NCBI GenBank assembly: GCA_019120375.1 | Contig: DWVE01000028.1 | Span: 1 to 64,000 of the forward strand | DNA from: Allofournierella_A excrementavium | Lineage (GTDB): Bacteria > Bacillota > Clostridia > Oscillospirales > Ruminococcaceae | DNA length: 64,000 nucleotides | Direction of reading: 5' to 3' | In this document: in pieces, positions 23,417 to 32,840 of the stretch | Layout: each line of letters starts with the position of its first letter | How positions within the stretch are numbered: position 1 is the first letter of the stretch | The notes under the pieces: generated by a model | Database searches by the model: none | What the model saw: only the letters and a program-made list of their open reading frames with translations | Told to the model about the DNA's origin: nothing | Translations under genes and position numbers: made by a program

Positions 23417-24238
23417 TCAAAGCTGCTTTTTGTAAAATATATTTCCGTATTTGCCGTCCGCCCGCAGCTGGCTGTGGGGGCGGCGGGCCTTGGCCAGCAC
23501 CCCTTCCACATCCGCGAAGGTGCAGGGCACGTCGTCGGTGTTGCCGGCGAGCACATCGCCGCACACTTCGATCACTCCGTCCAGGATGCCCGCCGGCAGA
23601 CTGCCGCTGCCGTGAGCCTCCAGCACGACGTCGAACCGGCCCGCCAGCCGCTCTTTCAGCCGCAGAAGGTTCTGCCGGTAAACGGGGATGGGCAGGCACT
23701 CCTCCCCCGCCAGAAAGGTGAAGTTGCTGCAGGCGTCCCCCACGACGAGGATGCGCAGCTCCCGCAGAAGCACCACCACAGTGCCGGGGGTGTGGCCCGG
23801 GCACCCGAACACCTCCAAATGCACGCCGCCCAGATCGAAACACGCCCCGTCCGAAAGGGGCAGAAAGCGCGCCGGGTCCGCGGCGGGCACCATGGGCGGC
23901 AGCTCCTCCAGGCGCGGCTGCGCGCCCCGCAGGATGGCACGGCGGTACTCCGCCGGGGCGTGGGCATGGAACACGGGGATGTCCCGCCGGTCCATCCACA
24001 CCTCGTCGAACTCCCCCGCGCCCATGGCGTGGTCGATATGGCCATGGGTGAGCAGCACCACAAGGGGCAGGCCGGTGAGGTCCGCCGCCACTTGGCGCAG
24101 GCTGCCGAACCCGCAGCCGCTGTCGATGAGGGCGGCCCGCTCGTCGCCCTTTATCAGATAGACGAACTCATGCATCAGCCCGCCGATGCGCACCACCCGG
24201 GGCGAGATCTGCCATATTCTGAAAGGTTCCACAAGCAT
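23417..24238 (-). CDS. MBL-fold metallo-hydrolase
   Basis: A 273-residue metallo-beta-lactamase-fold enzyme. The metal motif T-H-G-H-I-D-H is at about residues 68-74, a further His lies in CPGHTPGTVVV, and the bridging Asp in VVGDACSN. It lacks extra domains. Members hydrolyse thioesters, lactones and other esters; the substrate is unknown. Position 18 bp before ubiD suggests it acts in the same pathway, for example on an ester of the phenolic acid (inference). The start was placed at the ATG at 24238, after GAAAGG. Confidence 0.85.
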   Translation of the reverse strand: MLVEPFRIWQISPRVVRIGGLMHEFVYLIKGDERAALIDSGCGFGSLRQVAADLTGLPLVVLLTHGHIDHAMGAGEFDEVWMDRRDIPVFHAHAPAEYRRAILRGAQPRLEELPPMVPAADPARFLPLSDGACFDLGGVHLEVFGCPGHTPGTVVVLLRELRILVVGDACSNFTFLAGEECLPIPVYRQNLLRLKERLAGRFDVVLEAHGSGSLPAGILDGVIEVCGDVLAGNTDDVPCTFADVEGVLAKARRPHSQLRADGKYGNIFYKKQL

Positions 24239-24265
24239 CCGCCTTTCTTTGTGCCGGACAACCGG

Positions 24266-24305
24266 AAATCGGGAAGCAGAACGTGCTGCTTCCCGATTTT
24301 TGTCC
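24266..24305. terminator. Hairpin between the acyltransferase and the MBL operon
   Basis: A 14-bp perfect stem (24266-24279 with 24286-24299), 6-nt loop, followed by T5 on the plus strand. On the minus strand it separates the acyltransferase gene from the MBL-UbiD operon. Confidence 0.65.
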
Positions 24306-24346
24306 ATGCACGGCAATCTTCTTTGTTATGGAGGAAGAAGAGAGAC

Positions 24347-25558
24347 TTATTTCTTTTTCAGGATGGTCTTTTCCATCGCGAACTTGGTGATGACGCTCAG
24401 CACCATGGTGATGACCACGGTGGGCACGAACACGCTCCAGAAGGAGTAGGTGGTCGCCTCGGTGTTCTTGCCCATGACGCGCAGCACCAGGATGGCCACC
24501 GGGTAGTGCAGCATGTAAACATAGAGGGAGATGCCGCCCAGGTAGGCGAACAGCTTGCTGGTGACGTTGTTGTTCAGCGCGGCGGTGAGGCCGTCCTTGT
24601 TCAGCAGGGACAGGGTGATGACCACGATGCACAGCAGGGCAACGGTCCAGCGGTCCAGCATGAAGTAGGTGGGCTGATAGACGGTGTACCACAGCAGCAG
24701 CACGCTGCACACGATGTTCAGCAGGGTCAGCGCGGCCTTGGCAGCGCCGGAGAAGGTGACTTCAGAGGCCTTTTTCACCAGGTAGTATACCATGCAGCCG
24801 CCCATCATGCCAAGCATGACGTAGAGCAGGCCGTTGTTGAAGCCCAGCATGGCGGTGGTGTCGCCGGCGCTGCCGCCCATGCCGTTGGTGGAGGCAGTCT
24901 GCAGGCCCAGGGTGGACCAGGCGGTCTGGGCAGCGCGGGTGCCGCTGAAGCACCACCAGCCGCCCAGGAAGACGAAGGTCAGGGGGGCGACGAAGCCGCA
25001 GAACACATCCTCGTTCTTGCACAGGGCCCAGTACATGAAGTAGCCCACGATGATCATGGCGGAGATGAACCACAGGGTGCCGTTCAGGTTAAAGAACTGG
25101 TTGCCGGTGGAGCGGAAGCCCGCGGCGTGGAAGCCCAGGAACTCCCAGACGCTGTTCACCACCATGGCCAGCACCTGCTGCACGGTGTAGTCCTGATAGA
25201 AGAAGCCGGTGCTGATGATGACGCCCAGGGCGTAGCCCAGGATGAGCACAGGCAGCAGAGACTTGATGCGGGCCCAGGTGTAGTCCCAGGCGCGGGAGGA
25301 AGCGCTGCGGGCCATATAGACGCCGTCAGACTTGCGCTTGTTGAAGTGAGCCACCATGAAGTAGCCCGCGGTGACGGTGAAGATCAGCAGCACTTCGCTG
25401 GAACCGAAGAACCAGTTGCTGCTCTCCATCCAGTAACCCAGGCTGCCGTCGCAGCTCATGGCGATGATCCAGCCGGTGTGGAAGCCCACGATGGCGAAGG
25501 CGATCAGAAAACGCCACAGTTCAATGGCCACATTCCTTTTTTTCGTTGCGGTTTGCAT
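24347..25558 (-). CDS. Acyltransferase family 3 membrane protein
   Basis: A 403-residue integral membrane acyltransferase of the OafA/YrhL class with about ten hydrophobic helices. The start RNVAIELWRFLIAFAIVGFHTGW carries the conserved early Arg and His used by this family to transfer O-acyl groups to cell-surface sugars. The C-terminal YLGGISLYVYMLHYPVAILVL block is also typical. GAGGTG precedes the ATG. Preceding the gene, a possible promoter with TATAAA lies at about 25580. Function is probably modification of surface polysaccharide, with unknown acceptor. Confidence 0.85.
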   Translation of the reverse strand: MQTATKKRNVAIELWRFLIAFAIVGFHTGWIIAMSCDGSLGYWMESSNWFFGSSEVLLIFTVTAGYFMVAHFNKRKSDGVYMARSASSRAWDYTWARIKSLLPVLILGYALGVIISTGFFYQDYTVQQVLAMVVNSVWEFLGFHAAGFRSTGNQFFNLNGTLWFISAMIIVGYFMYWALCKNEDVFCGFVAPLTFVFLGGWWCFSGTRAAQTAWSTLGLQTASTNGMGGSAGDTTAMLGFNNGLLYVMLGMMGGCMVYYLVKKASEVTFSGAAKAALTLLNIVCSVLLLWYTVYQPTYFMLDRWTVALLCIVVITLSLLNKDGLTAALNNNVTSKLFAYLGGISLYVYMLHYPVAILVLRVMGKNTEATTYSFWSVFVPTVVITMVLSVITKFAMEKTILKKK

Positions 25559-25627
25559 GATTACACCTCAATTACCTTTTTATATGTTTTGCTGTACGGA
25601 AAGAAATTGCCGTCCAGGTCCGCCAAA

Positions 25628-26527
25628 TCATTGGATGGTGCCCAGCACCGAAGTGAGAATGGAGTAGTACTTGTTTTCGATGGTGTCGGTGCGGCTGGTC
25701 ATCACCACCGGGCTGCGCAGGCCGTTCAGGGTGCCGGCGCTCTTCATATGGGCGAAGAACACAAGGCCCTTGGTGAAGATGTTGCCGCTCCACATGTCCG
25801 GCACGATGAGGATGTCCGCCCTGCCGGCGATGGGGCTGTCGATGCCCTTGTGCTTGGCGGCCTCCACGCTGACGGCGTTGTCCAGCGCGAAGGGACCGTC
25901 GATCTGGTATTTGTCTTTCAGGCGGGCGGTCACCTCGGCGGCGTCCACCGTGCCCTGAATTTTCGGGTTCACCACTTCCAGCGCCGAGAGCATGGCGATC
26001 CTGGGCTCTTCGATGCCCAGGGACCCGGCCACCTTCACGGCGTTCTCCACGATCTTGCACTTCTGGTCCACATTGGGCTCGATGTTCACGGCGCAGTCGC
26101 TGATGATGAGCATTTTGCCGGTCTCCTCCACCTCGAACACCGAGGCCTGGCTCAGCAGCTCGCCCGGCTCCAGAAGGCCGGTCTGCTTGTCCAGGATGCC
26201 CCGCATGAAGGTGGCGGTGTGCATCAGGCCCTTCATGGGGATGTCCGCCGTGCCCTCGCGCACCATGGCCACCGCCTTGTCGATGGCGGCCCGCTCGTCG
26301 GCCTCGTCGATGATCTCGAAGGCGGCGGGGTCCTTGCCGAACTGCCGCAGCAGCGCCTCGATCTCGCCCTGTTTGCCGATGAGCACCGCGTCGGCCACGC
26401 CCTTGTCCACGGCCATCAGCACCGCTTCCAGGGTGACGTCGTCGTGGGCGCAGGCCACGGCGATCTTCTTGCGGCTGGCGTGGCCCTTCACAAAGGCTTC
26501 CATCTGTTCAAACGAAGCGATCTTCAC
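25628..26527 (-). CDS. ptb: Phosphate butyryltransferase (Pta/Ptb family)
   Basis: A 299-residue phosphotransacylase that converts butyryl-CoA and phosphate to butyryl phosphate. The family blocks IPMKGLMHTATFMRGIL, ISDCAVNIEPNVDQKCKIVENAV and VPDMWSGNIFTKGL are clear. It is joined to the butyrate kinase gene by a 4-bp ATGA overlap, with the kinase upstream. A phosphate acetyl- or other acyltransferase cannot be excluded on sequence, but the butyrate kinase partner settles the likely pathway: butyrate or branched-chain acyl-phosphate formation with ATP gain. Confidence 0.9.
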   Translation of the reverse strand: MKIASFEQMEAFVKGHASRKKIAVACAHDDVTLEAVLMAVDKGVADAVLIGKQGEIEALLRQFGKDPAAFEIIDEADERAAIDKAVAMVREGTADIPMKGLMHTATFMRGILDKQTGLLEPGELLSQASVFEVEETGKMLIISDCAVNIEPNVDQKCKIVENAVKVAGSLGIEEPRIAMLSALEVVNPKIQGTVDAAEVTARLKDKYQIDGPFALDNAVSVEAAKHKGIDSPIAGRADILIVPDMWSGNIFTKGLVFFAHMKSAGTLNGLRSPVVMTSRTDTIENKYYSILTSVLGTIQ

Positions 26528-27585
26528 AGTTCAAAAACCTCCTCTTTGCCGATCAGCGCGTAATAGGTCTGCTGGCCCAGCGAGAGCATCTCCCGCTCGC
26601 CGGGATACACATACACGGGCGCGATGAAGCCCACCCGCTTCTTCAGCTGGTCCACGATGTAATCGTTGTGCACGATGCCGCCGGTGAGCAGCACCGCGTC
26701 CACCTTGCCGTCCAGCACGGTGGCCATGGCGCCGATGGACTTGGCGGTCTGATACACCATGGCGTCGATGACTTCCATGCACTGCTTATCGCCCGCAAGG
26801 CCCTTGTTGTAGACCGAGAGCACGTCGTTGTCGTTCACATAGGCCATCATGCCGCCCAGGCCGTTGAGCTTGCGGTGCATCTGCTCGCGGGTGTACTCGC
26901 CGGAGTAGCAGGCGTCCACCAGAGCGCCCACCGGCAGCGCGCCGGTGCGGTTGGTGGAGAAGGCGCCGTCGCCCTCCAGGCCGTTGTCGCCGTCGATGAG
27001 CTTGCCGTTCTTGTGGGCCGCCACCGAGGTGCCGCCGCCCAGATGGGCCACCACCAGACTGACCTTGCCGTAGTCCAGGCCGTGGTCCTTGCAGAAGGCC
27101 CGGCCGCAGGCCTTGTGGTTCAGCACATGGAACCGGCTCTGGCGGGGCATCTCCGGCAGGCCGGAGTAGCGGGCCAGCGGCTCGAACTCGTCGGTGCAGG
27201 GGCTGTCCACGATGTAGGCGCTGTGCTCATCCTTCGCCAGGTCGTAGGCGATGCGCATGCCCAGGTCGGACACATGATTGCCGTACTTCATGCTGCGGGA
27301 TTCCTCCAGCATCTTCTGATTGATGCGCCACACGCCGCCGTGGATGGGTTCGGTGTGGCCGCCCCGGCTGACAAAGGCGTCCAGTTTTGCGATGTCCACG
27401 CCTTTGCTTTCAAAAAATTCCACGATGCGCTTTTTGCGGTAATCGTACTGGTCCCAGTTGGTGGCGAACTGTTTGATCTCCTCCGCCGGGTGGGAAATGG
27501 AATCGGAAAAAACGCACACGTCGTCCTCAAAATAGGCAACCTTGGTGGACGTGGAACCAAGATTGATGACCCCGAGCTTCTTCAC
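26524..27585 (-). CDS. buk: Butyrate kinase
   Basis: A 353-residue acetokinase-family enzyme making butyrate and ATP from butyryl phosphate. It has the ASKHA nucleotide motifs: NLGSTSTKVAYF at residues 8-19, VVAHLGGGTSVAAHKNGKLID near the middle and VLLTGGIVHND near the end. Slight adjustment to 2-methylpropanoate or other acyl kinases is possible. The start codon is GTG at 27585 behind AGGAGGGG. It is the first gene of buk-ptb, divergent from an IclR regulator. The gene order buk-ptb is reversed from the clostridial ptb-buk order. Confidence 0.94.
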   Translation of the reverse strand: MKKLGVINLGSTSTKVAYFEDDVCVFSDSISHPAEEIKQFATNWDQYDYRKKRIVEFFESKGVDIAKLDAFVSRGGHTEPIHGGVWRINQKMLEESRSMKYGNHVSDLGMRIAYDLAKDEHSAYIVDSPCTDEFEPLARYSGLPEMPRQSRFHVLNHKACGRAFCKDHGLDYGKVSLVVAHLGGGTSVAAHKNGKLIDGDNGLEGDGAFSTNRTGALPVGALVDACYSGEYTREQMHRKLNGLGGMMAYVNDNDVLSVYNKGLAGDKQCMEVIDAMVYQTAKSIGAMATVLDGKVDAVLLTGGIVHNDYIVDQLKKRVGFIAPVYVYPGEREMLSLGQQTYYALIGKEEVFEL

Positions 27586-27599
27586 GGTGTCCCCTCCTG

Positions 27600-27665
27600 T
27601 TTCATTTTGCGAAACTCATGTTTCATTATCCGAACTTATTATAGCACTCGACCCACAAAATTCAA
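27600..27665 (-). promoter_or_regulatory. buk promoter with two repeated boxes
   Basis: On the minus strand TTGAAT (27660-27665) and TATAAT (27638-27643) are 16 bp apart. Between the start site and the ribosome site, TTTCATT-n-n-n-CGAAC/A occurs twice in direct order (from 27600 and 27621, 21 bp apart); each copy is a partial inverted repeat. They are the likely operator of the divergent IclR protein. Confidence 0.65.
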
Positions 27666-27769
27666 CAGTTTTTTTCAAAAACGAGGAATTTGTTAATCTT
27701 TGCACAATTTCGCGGTTTTCCGTTTGTGCAATCTGTTCACGAATCTGGCCCTTTGAGCTCAAAACGATA

Positions 27770-27797
27770 TTTTCATTGGGCGAAAGTATGTTATAAT
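27770..27797 (+). promoter_or_regulatory. Extended -10 promoter of the IclR gene
   Basis: TG-T-TATAAT (hexamer 27792-27797) with TTTTCA (27770-27775) 16 bp upstream. The transcript starts about 30 bp before the ATG. Confidence 0.7.
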
Positions 27798-27829
27798 GAA
27801 GTACGACCAAGAAATGTGAAGGTGTGCAT

Positions 27830-28600
27830 ATGCAGAAAAACGGCGAGCAGGCGCAGTACCTGCTGCAATCGGTGGACAACGCCCTGTGCGTTCTGAACCT
27901 TTTCGACAACACGGACAAGCTCTCGCTGACCGAGATCGCCGCCCAGATGGGCATGGGCAAGACCACCGCCCTGCGGCTGGTGTACACCCTGGAGATGCGG
28001 GGCTTTTTGTGCCGCGGCGAGGACAACAAGTATTCTTTGGGCATGCGGCTGTTCACCCTGGGCAACCGGGTGTATGAGCAGAAGGCCTATCTGCCGGTGG
28101 TCAAGCCCCTGCTGGACCAGCTGACCGAAACGGTGAACGAGAGCGCCCATCTGGTCACCTGGGAGAACCGCTCCCGGGTCATTTTGCTGTACGAGGCGCT
28201 GCCCCACCTCTCGCTGCGGGCAGAGATGGACCGCTCCATCAGCAGCCGCCCCCCTCACCTGACCAGCACGGGGCTTGCGCTGCTCTCCACCTTAAGCGAC
28301 GAGCAGATCGCCGCCTATGCCGACTCGGCCATTTTTGAAAAGCGCACCGCGTACTCCATCTCCACCCGGGAGCAGCTGGAAGAGGACGTGCGCTTTGTGC
28401 GCAGCCACGGCTATGCCATCAACAACCAGCGGTTCGAGCAGGGCATGATCTCCATCGCGGTGCCGGTGCAGCGCACGAAGGGCGCGCCCGCCGATTTTGC
28501 CATCAGCATCTCCGGGCCCAGCACCCGCATCGCGGACCGGCAGGACACCATCGTGCAGGAACTGTTCAAGACCGCCGGGCGCATCAGCGAGCTGCTGTGA
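27830..28600 (+). CDS. IclR-family transcriptional regulator
   Basis: A 256-residue regulator. The N-terminal winged helix (SLTEIAAQMGMGKTTALRLVYTLEMRGFL, about residues 30-58) and the C-terminal IclR effector domain (ESAHLVTWENRSRVILLYE to the SISGPSTRI block) are both complete. IclR proteins sense small organic acids. The divergent buk-ptb operon and the paired boxes in between make butyrate metabolism the likely target. The ATG at 27830 has GAAGG at 7 bp; the upstream GTG in frame is less well placed. Confidence 0.9.
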   Translation: MQKNGEQAQYLLQSVDNALCVLNLFDNTDKLSLTEIAAQMGMGKTTALRLVYTLEMRGFLCRGEDNKYSLGMRLFTLGNRVYEQKAYLPVVKPLLDQLTETVNESAHLVTWENRSRVILLYEALPHLSLRAEMDRSISSRPPHLTSTGLALLSTLSDEQIAAYADSAIFEKRTAYSISTREQLEEDVRFVRSHGYAINNQRFEQGMISIAVPVQRTKGAPADFAISISGPSTRIADRQDTIVQELFKTAGRISELL

Positions 28601-28620
28601 ATCTGTTTTTCAGAAAAAAG

Positions 28621-28660
28621 GCCGCCGCGCGCTTTGCCAAAAAGCGTGCGGCGGCTTTTC
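28621..28660 (+). terminator. Terminator of the IclR gene
   Basis: A 15-bp stem with one mismatch and a 5-nt loop (28621-28655), followed by TTTTC. Confidence 0.8.
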
Positions 28661-28735
28661 TGCACCGGGTGCAACCATTGGTTGCGCGATTTCCAAGGCG
28701 GCTTGGTGGACTTGCGGCGGCCGGGCGGTTATACT
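28661..28735 (+). promoter_or_regulatory. Promoter region with two palindromes upstream of the XRE membrane protein
   Basis: Two adjoining perfect palindromes, TGCACCGGGTGCA (28661-28673) and GCAACCATTGGTTGC (28671-28685), precede a TATACT (28730-28735) with TGGACT 17 bp upstream. They could be operators for the helix-turn-helix protein encoded next. Confidence 0.4.
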
Positions 28736-28768
28736 TTTACCATAGGAAACAAGAAGGGGGACCATCCC

Positions 28769-29623
28769 ATGAGCCTTGGGGAGAACATCGCCCGGCTGCG
28801 GGCGCGGAAAAACTGGTCGCAGGAGGAACTGGCCCGGGCGCTGGACGTATCCCGCCAGTCAGTCTCCAAGTGGGAGACCGACGCCTCGGTGCCGGACCTG
28901 GACAAGCTGGTGAAGCTGGGCGAGGTGTTCGGCGTTTCACTGGACGAACTGGTGCAGGGGCGGGCCGCCGGCGGCGCGCCGCCCTGCCCTGCCCCGCTGC
29001 CCGCCGCGCCCGCCCTCGCGCCCGCGCAGAAAGCGGGCGTGAGCACCGGGCAGAAGATCGTGGCGCTGGTGCTGCTTTTGTTCGGGCTGATGGTGCTGTT
29101 TGTTTTTCTGCTGTTGGGCGGCGGCATGTTCAGCTTTTTGTTCGCCGCGCCCTTCTGGCTGTGCGCGGGCGTCTGCGCCGTGTGCCGCAAAAACGCGGGG
29201 CTCTGGTGCGGCTGGGCGGTGTATTTCTGCGCCGCGCTTTATATGCGGCTGGCCACCGGCATCTCCTGGAGCCTTGTTCTGCTGACCCGCATCTACGAAC
29301 CCAGCTGGAACTACGCCCGCCTCGCCGCGGCCTGGGTGGAGCTGGCGGTCATCCTTGTGCTGCTGGCCGTCACGGTGCTGCGCTTTCGCCGCCTGCCGCT
29401 GGCCACGGGGCGGGACGCCCTCATCGCGCTGGCCGCCGGGTGGCTGGGCTTTTGGCTGGTGCGGGCCGTGGGTGAGTATATCTTTGACACCTTTTTCCGA
29501 TTCACCGCGGTCGTTGGCCCTCTGGGGCTTTTATACAACCTGTTCGACTTTGCCCAGCTGGCGGCGCTGGCGGCATTGCTCTGCTTCTCCGCGCGGTACA
29601 TCCACAGCCTGCGGCACAAATAA
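28769..29623 (+). CDS. XRE-family helix-turn-helix protein with membrane domain
   Basis: A 284-residue protein. Residues 1-65 are a Cro/CI-type helix-turn-helix (MSLGENIARLRARKNWSQEELARALDVSRQSVSKWE, then PDLDKLVKLGEVFGVSLDELV). A Pro/Ala linker follows and then about six hydrophobic helices to the C terminus. This HTH-membrane layout is common in Firmicutes, where the membrane part may sense envelope or metabolite signals. No target is evident and the sensor input is unknown. Start at the ATG at 28769 after AAGGGGG; an earlier in-frame start would lie inside the preceding terminator. Confidence 0.85.
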   Translation: MSLGENIARLRARKNWSQEELARALDVSRQSVSKWETDASVPDLDKLVKLGEVFGVSLDELVQGRAAGGAPPCPAPLPAAPALAPAQKAGVSTGQKIVALVLLLFGLMVLFVFLLLGGGMFSFLFAAPFWLCAGVCAVCRKNAGLWCGWAVYFCAALYMRLATGISWSLVLLTRIYEPSWNYARLAAAWVELAVILVLLAVTVLRFRRLPLATGRDALIALAAGWLGFWLVRAVGEYIFDTFFRFTAVVGPLGLLYNLFDFAQLAALAALLCFSARYIHSLRHK

Positions 29624-29637
29624 CGCTTTGAACAAAA

Positions 29638-29686
29638 AGAGCCGCCGGGTCTCTCCTTTCGGGAGGGGCCCGGCGGCTCTTTTTTG
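29638..29686. terminator. Bidirectional terminator XRE / DUF3737
   Basis: A long GC stem of about 19 bp with a TTTC loop, flanked by A5 on the left and T6 on the right, between convergent genes. Confidence 0.9.
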
Positions 29687-29692
29687 ATGTTT

Positions 29693-30550
29693 TCAGGCGC
29701 AGCGCCCGGCAGGATGCCCGGTGCAGACCACTTCGCCTTTGGCGGCGGGGTCGTCCCGGATGACTTCGCCCACGGCGGGGGCCTCGATGCGGCCCGCCTT
29801 GGGGTTCTTGACGCTGTCGATGGGGGTGGTGACGGTGGCCTGCACCTCGCTCTTTTCAAAGGCCAGGTCGGTGTGCTCCATGCGGCAGTTCACCAGCTTC
29901 AGGCCCTTGCAGTAGCACAGGGGCTGGGTGCCCCGGATAACGCAGTTTTCAAAGGTGAGGTTCTGGCTGTACCAGCCCAGGTACTCCCCTTCCACCACGC
30001 TGTTTTTCACCACCACGTTGCGGGCGTGCCAGAAGGCGTCCTTGGTGGTCAGACGGCAGTTTTCCAGCACCGCGTCGCGCACATACTGAAAGGAGTATTT
30101 CCCGGTGAAGGTCACATTCCGAAAGCGCAGGCCCGAGGCGCGCATCATGAAATACTCGCTCTCGGCGGTGCAGTTCTCCATGGTCACCTTTTTGGAGGAC
30201 CAGCCGAACTCCGGCGAGCGGATGCCGCACCCTTTCAATTCCACGTCTGCGCACTCCCGCAGGGCCTTGATGCCGTGGAGGCGGGTGTCCTCCAGGCGGA
30301 TGCGCCGGGAATACCACAGGGCGGCCCGGCAGTTCTCGGTGAGCTCGCATCCCTTCACTTCAAGGCCCCGGTCGTGCCAGAAGGGATAGCGCAGATCAAA
30401 AAAGCAGTTTTCGGCGGCGATGCCGGCGCACTCCTTGAAGGCGCTTTCGCCGTCGGCGGGGCCGTCAAAGCGGCAGTTCACCGTTTTCAAATTGCGCACA
30501 CCGTAGAGCGCGCGCTCCTGGTCAAAAGTCTGATTCTCAATGATCTTCAT
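29693..30550 (-). CDS. DUF3737 family beta-helix protein
   Basis: A 285-residue protein that begins MKIIENQTFDQERALYGVRNLKTVNC, the signature start of DUF3737. Short repeats with alternating hydrophobic and Cys/Asn positions (VKGCELTENCRAALWYS, LKGCGIRSPEFGW, LENCRLTTKDAFWH and similar) run the full length and predict a right-handed beta helix. No enzymatic residues are known for the family, and no signal peptide is seen. Single gene with its own promoter. Confidence 0.88.
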   Translation of the reverse strand: MKIIENQTFDQERALYGVRNLKTVNCRFDGPADGESAFKECAGIAAENCFFDLRYPFWHDRGLEVKGCELTENCRAALWYSRRIRLEDTRLHGIKALRECADVELKGCGIRSPEFGWSSKKVTMENCTAESEYFMMRASGLRFRNVTFTGKYSFQYVRDAVLENCRLTTKDAFWHARNVVVKNSVVEGEYLGWYSQNLTFENCVIRGTQPLCYCKGLKLVNCRMEHTDLAFEKSEVQATVTTPIDSVKNPKAGRIEAPAVGEVIRDDPAAKGEVVCTGHPAGRCA

Positions 30551-30609
30551 GCCTGTCTCTCCGTTTTCACTGAACGCGGCGTTTCCCGGCCGCCCTTTTC
30601 TTCACCCTC

Positions 30610-30638
30610 AGTATACGCCCCGCGCCCAAAAAGCACAA
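30610..30638 (-). promoter_or_regulatory. Promoter of the DUF3737 gene
   Basis: TTGTGC (30633-30638) and TATACT (30610-30615) on the minus strand, 17 bp apart. Confidence 0.7.
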
Positions 30639-30703
30639 ATGCTTATATTTTATGGTCTGTCATAGCTTTGAGGCATAGGACGGGCAGACTATGCTCAAAA
30701 GGC

Positions 30704-30744
30704 AAAAAGCGGCGGAGCGCGCGTTTTGCCGCGTGCCCCGCCGA
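30704..30744 (-). terminator. Terminator of glmS
   Basis: A GC-rich stem (about 30709-30718 with 30737-30744, inner GCGCG pairs) lies 20 bp past the glmS stop and is followed on the minus strand by CTTTTTGCCTTTT. Confidence 0.7.
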
Positions 30745-30765
30745 AGGGAGGATATGGGTTTTGGG

Positions 30766-32604
<1,839 letters not shown>

Positions 32605-32740
32605 TGGTCATCGCCTCCTGTTATACTCCGTTTCCCACGAAAACCGCCTTTCCCAACGCGGTTTTTCGCCTCTTTTCCATTTCATGCAGTGTGGGCCATT
32701 CCCGTGAGGAAAAGCCTTTTGTGCAAAAAGCACGGATATA

Positions 32741-32768
32741 AGTATAACAGATTTCTGTCCAATTGCAA
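32741..32768 (-). promoter_or_regulatory. Promoter of glmS with a structured leader
   Basis: TTGCAA (32763-32768) and TATACT (32741-32746) on the minus strand, 16 bp apart. The leader of about 130 nt (32605-32734) contains GTGC/GCAC, CTTTTCC/GGAAAAG and GAAAACCGC/GCGGTTTTC helices. It does not show the conserved core of the glmS ribozyme. Confidence 0.65.
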
Positions 32769-32840
32769 TCCCGCTTTTGGCCCGGGGCGCGCCCCACAGC
32801 CCGCAAAACGCCTGACAGCGCCGCTGCGCGGGGAAAAATT

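Noticed and set aside
21773..26563. A 1596-codon plus-strand open frame across four minus-strand genes
   Set aside because: It is antisense to the acyltransferase, MBL, UbiD, UbiX and Ptb genes, with a His/Gly/Ala/Gln-rich composition and no domain. It is a by-product of third-position GC on the other strand.
32605..32760. glmS ribozyme
   Set aside because: The conserved core sequences of the ribozyme are missing from the leader on the glmS strand.
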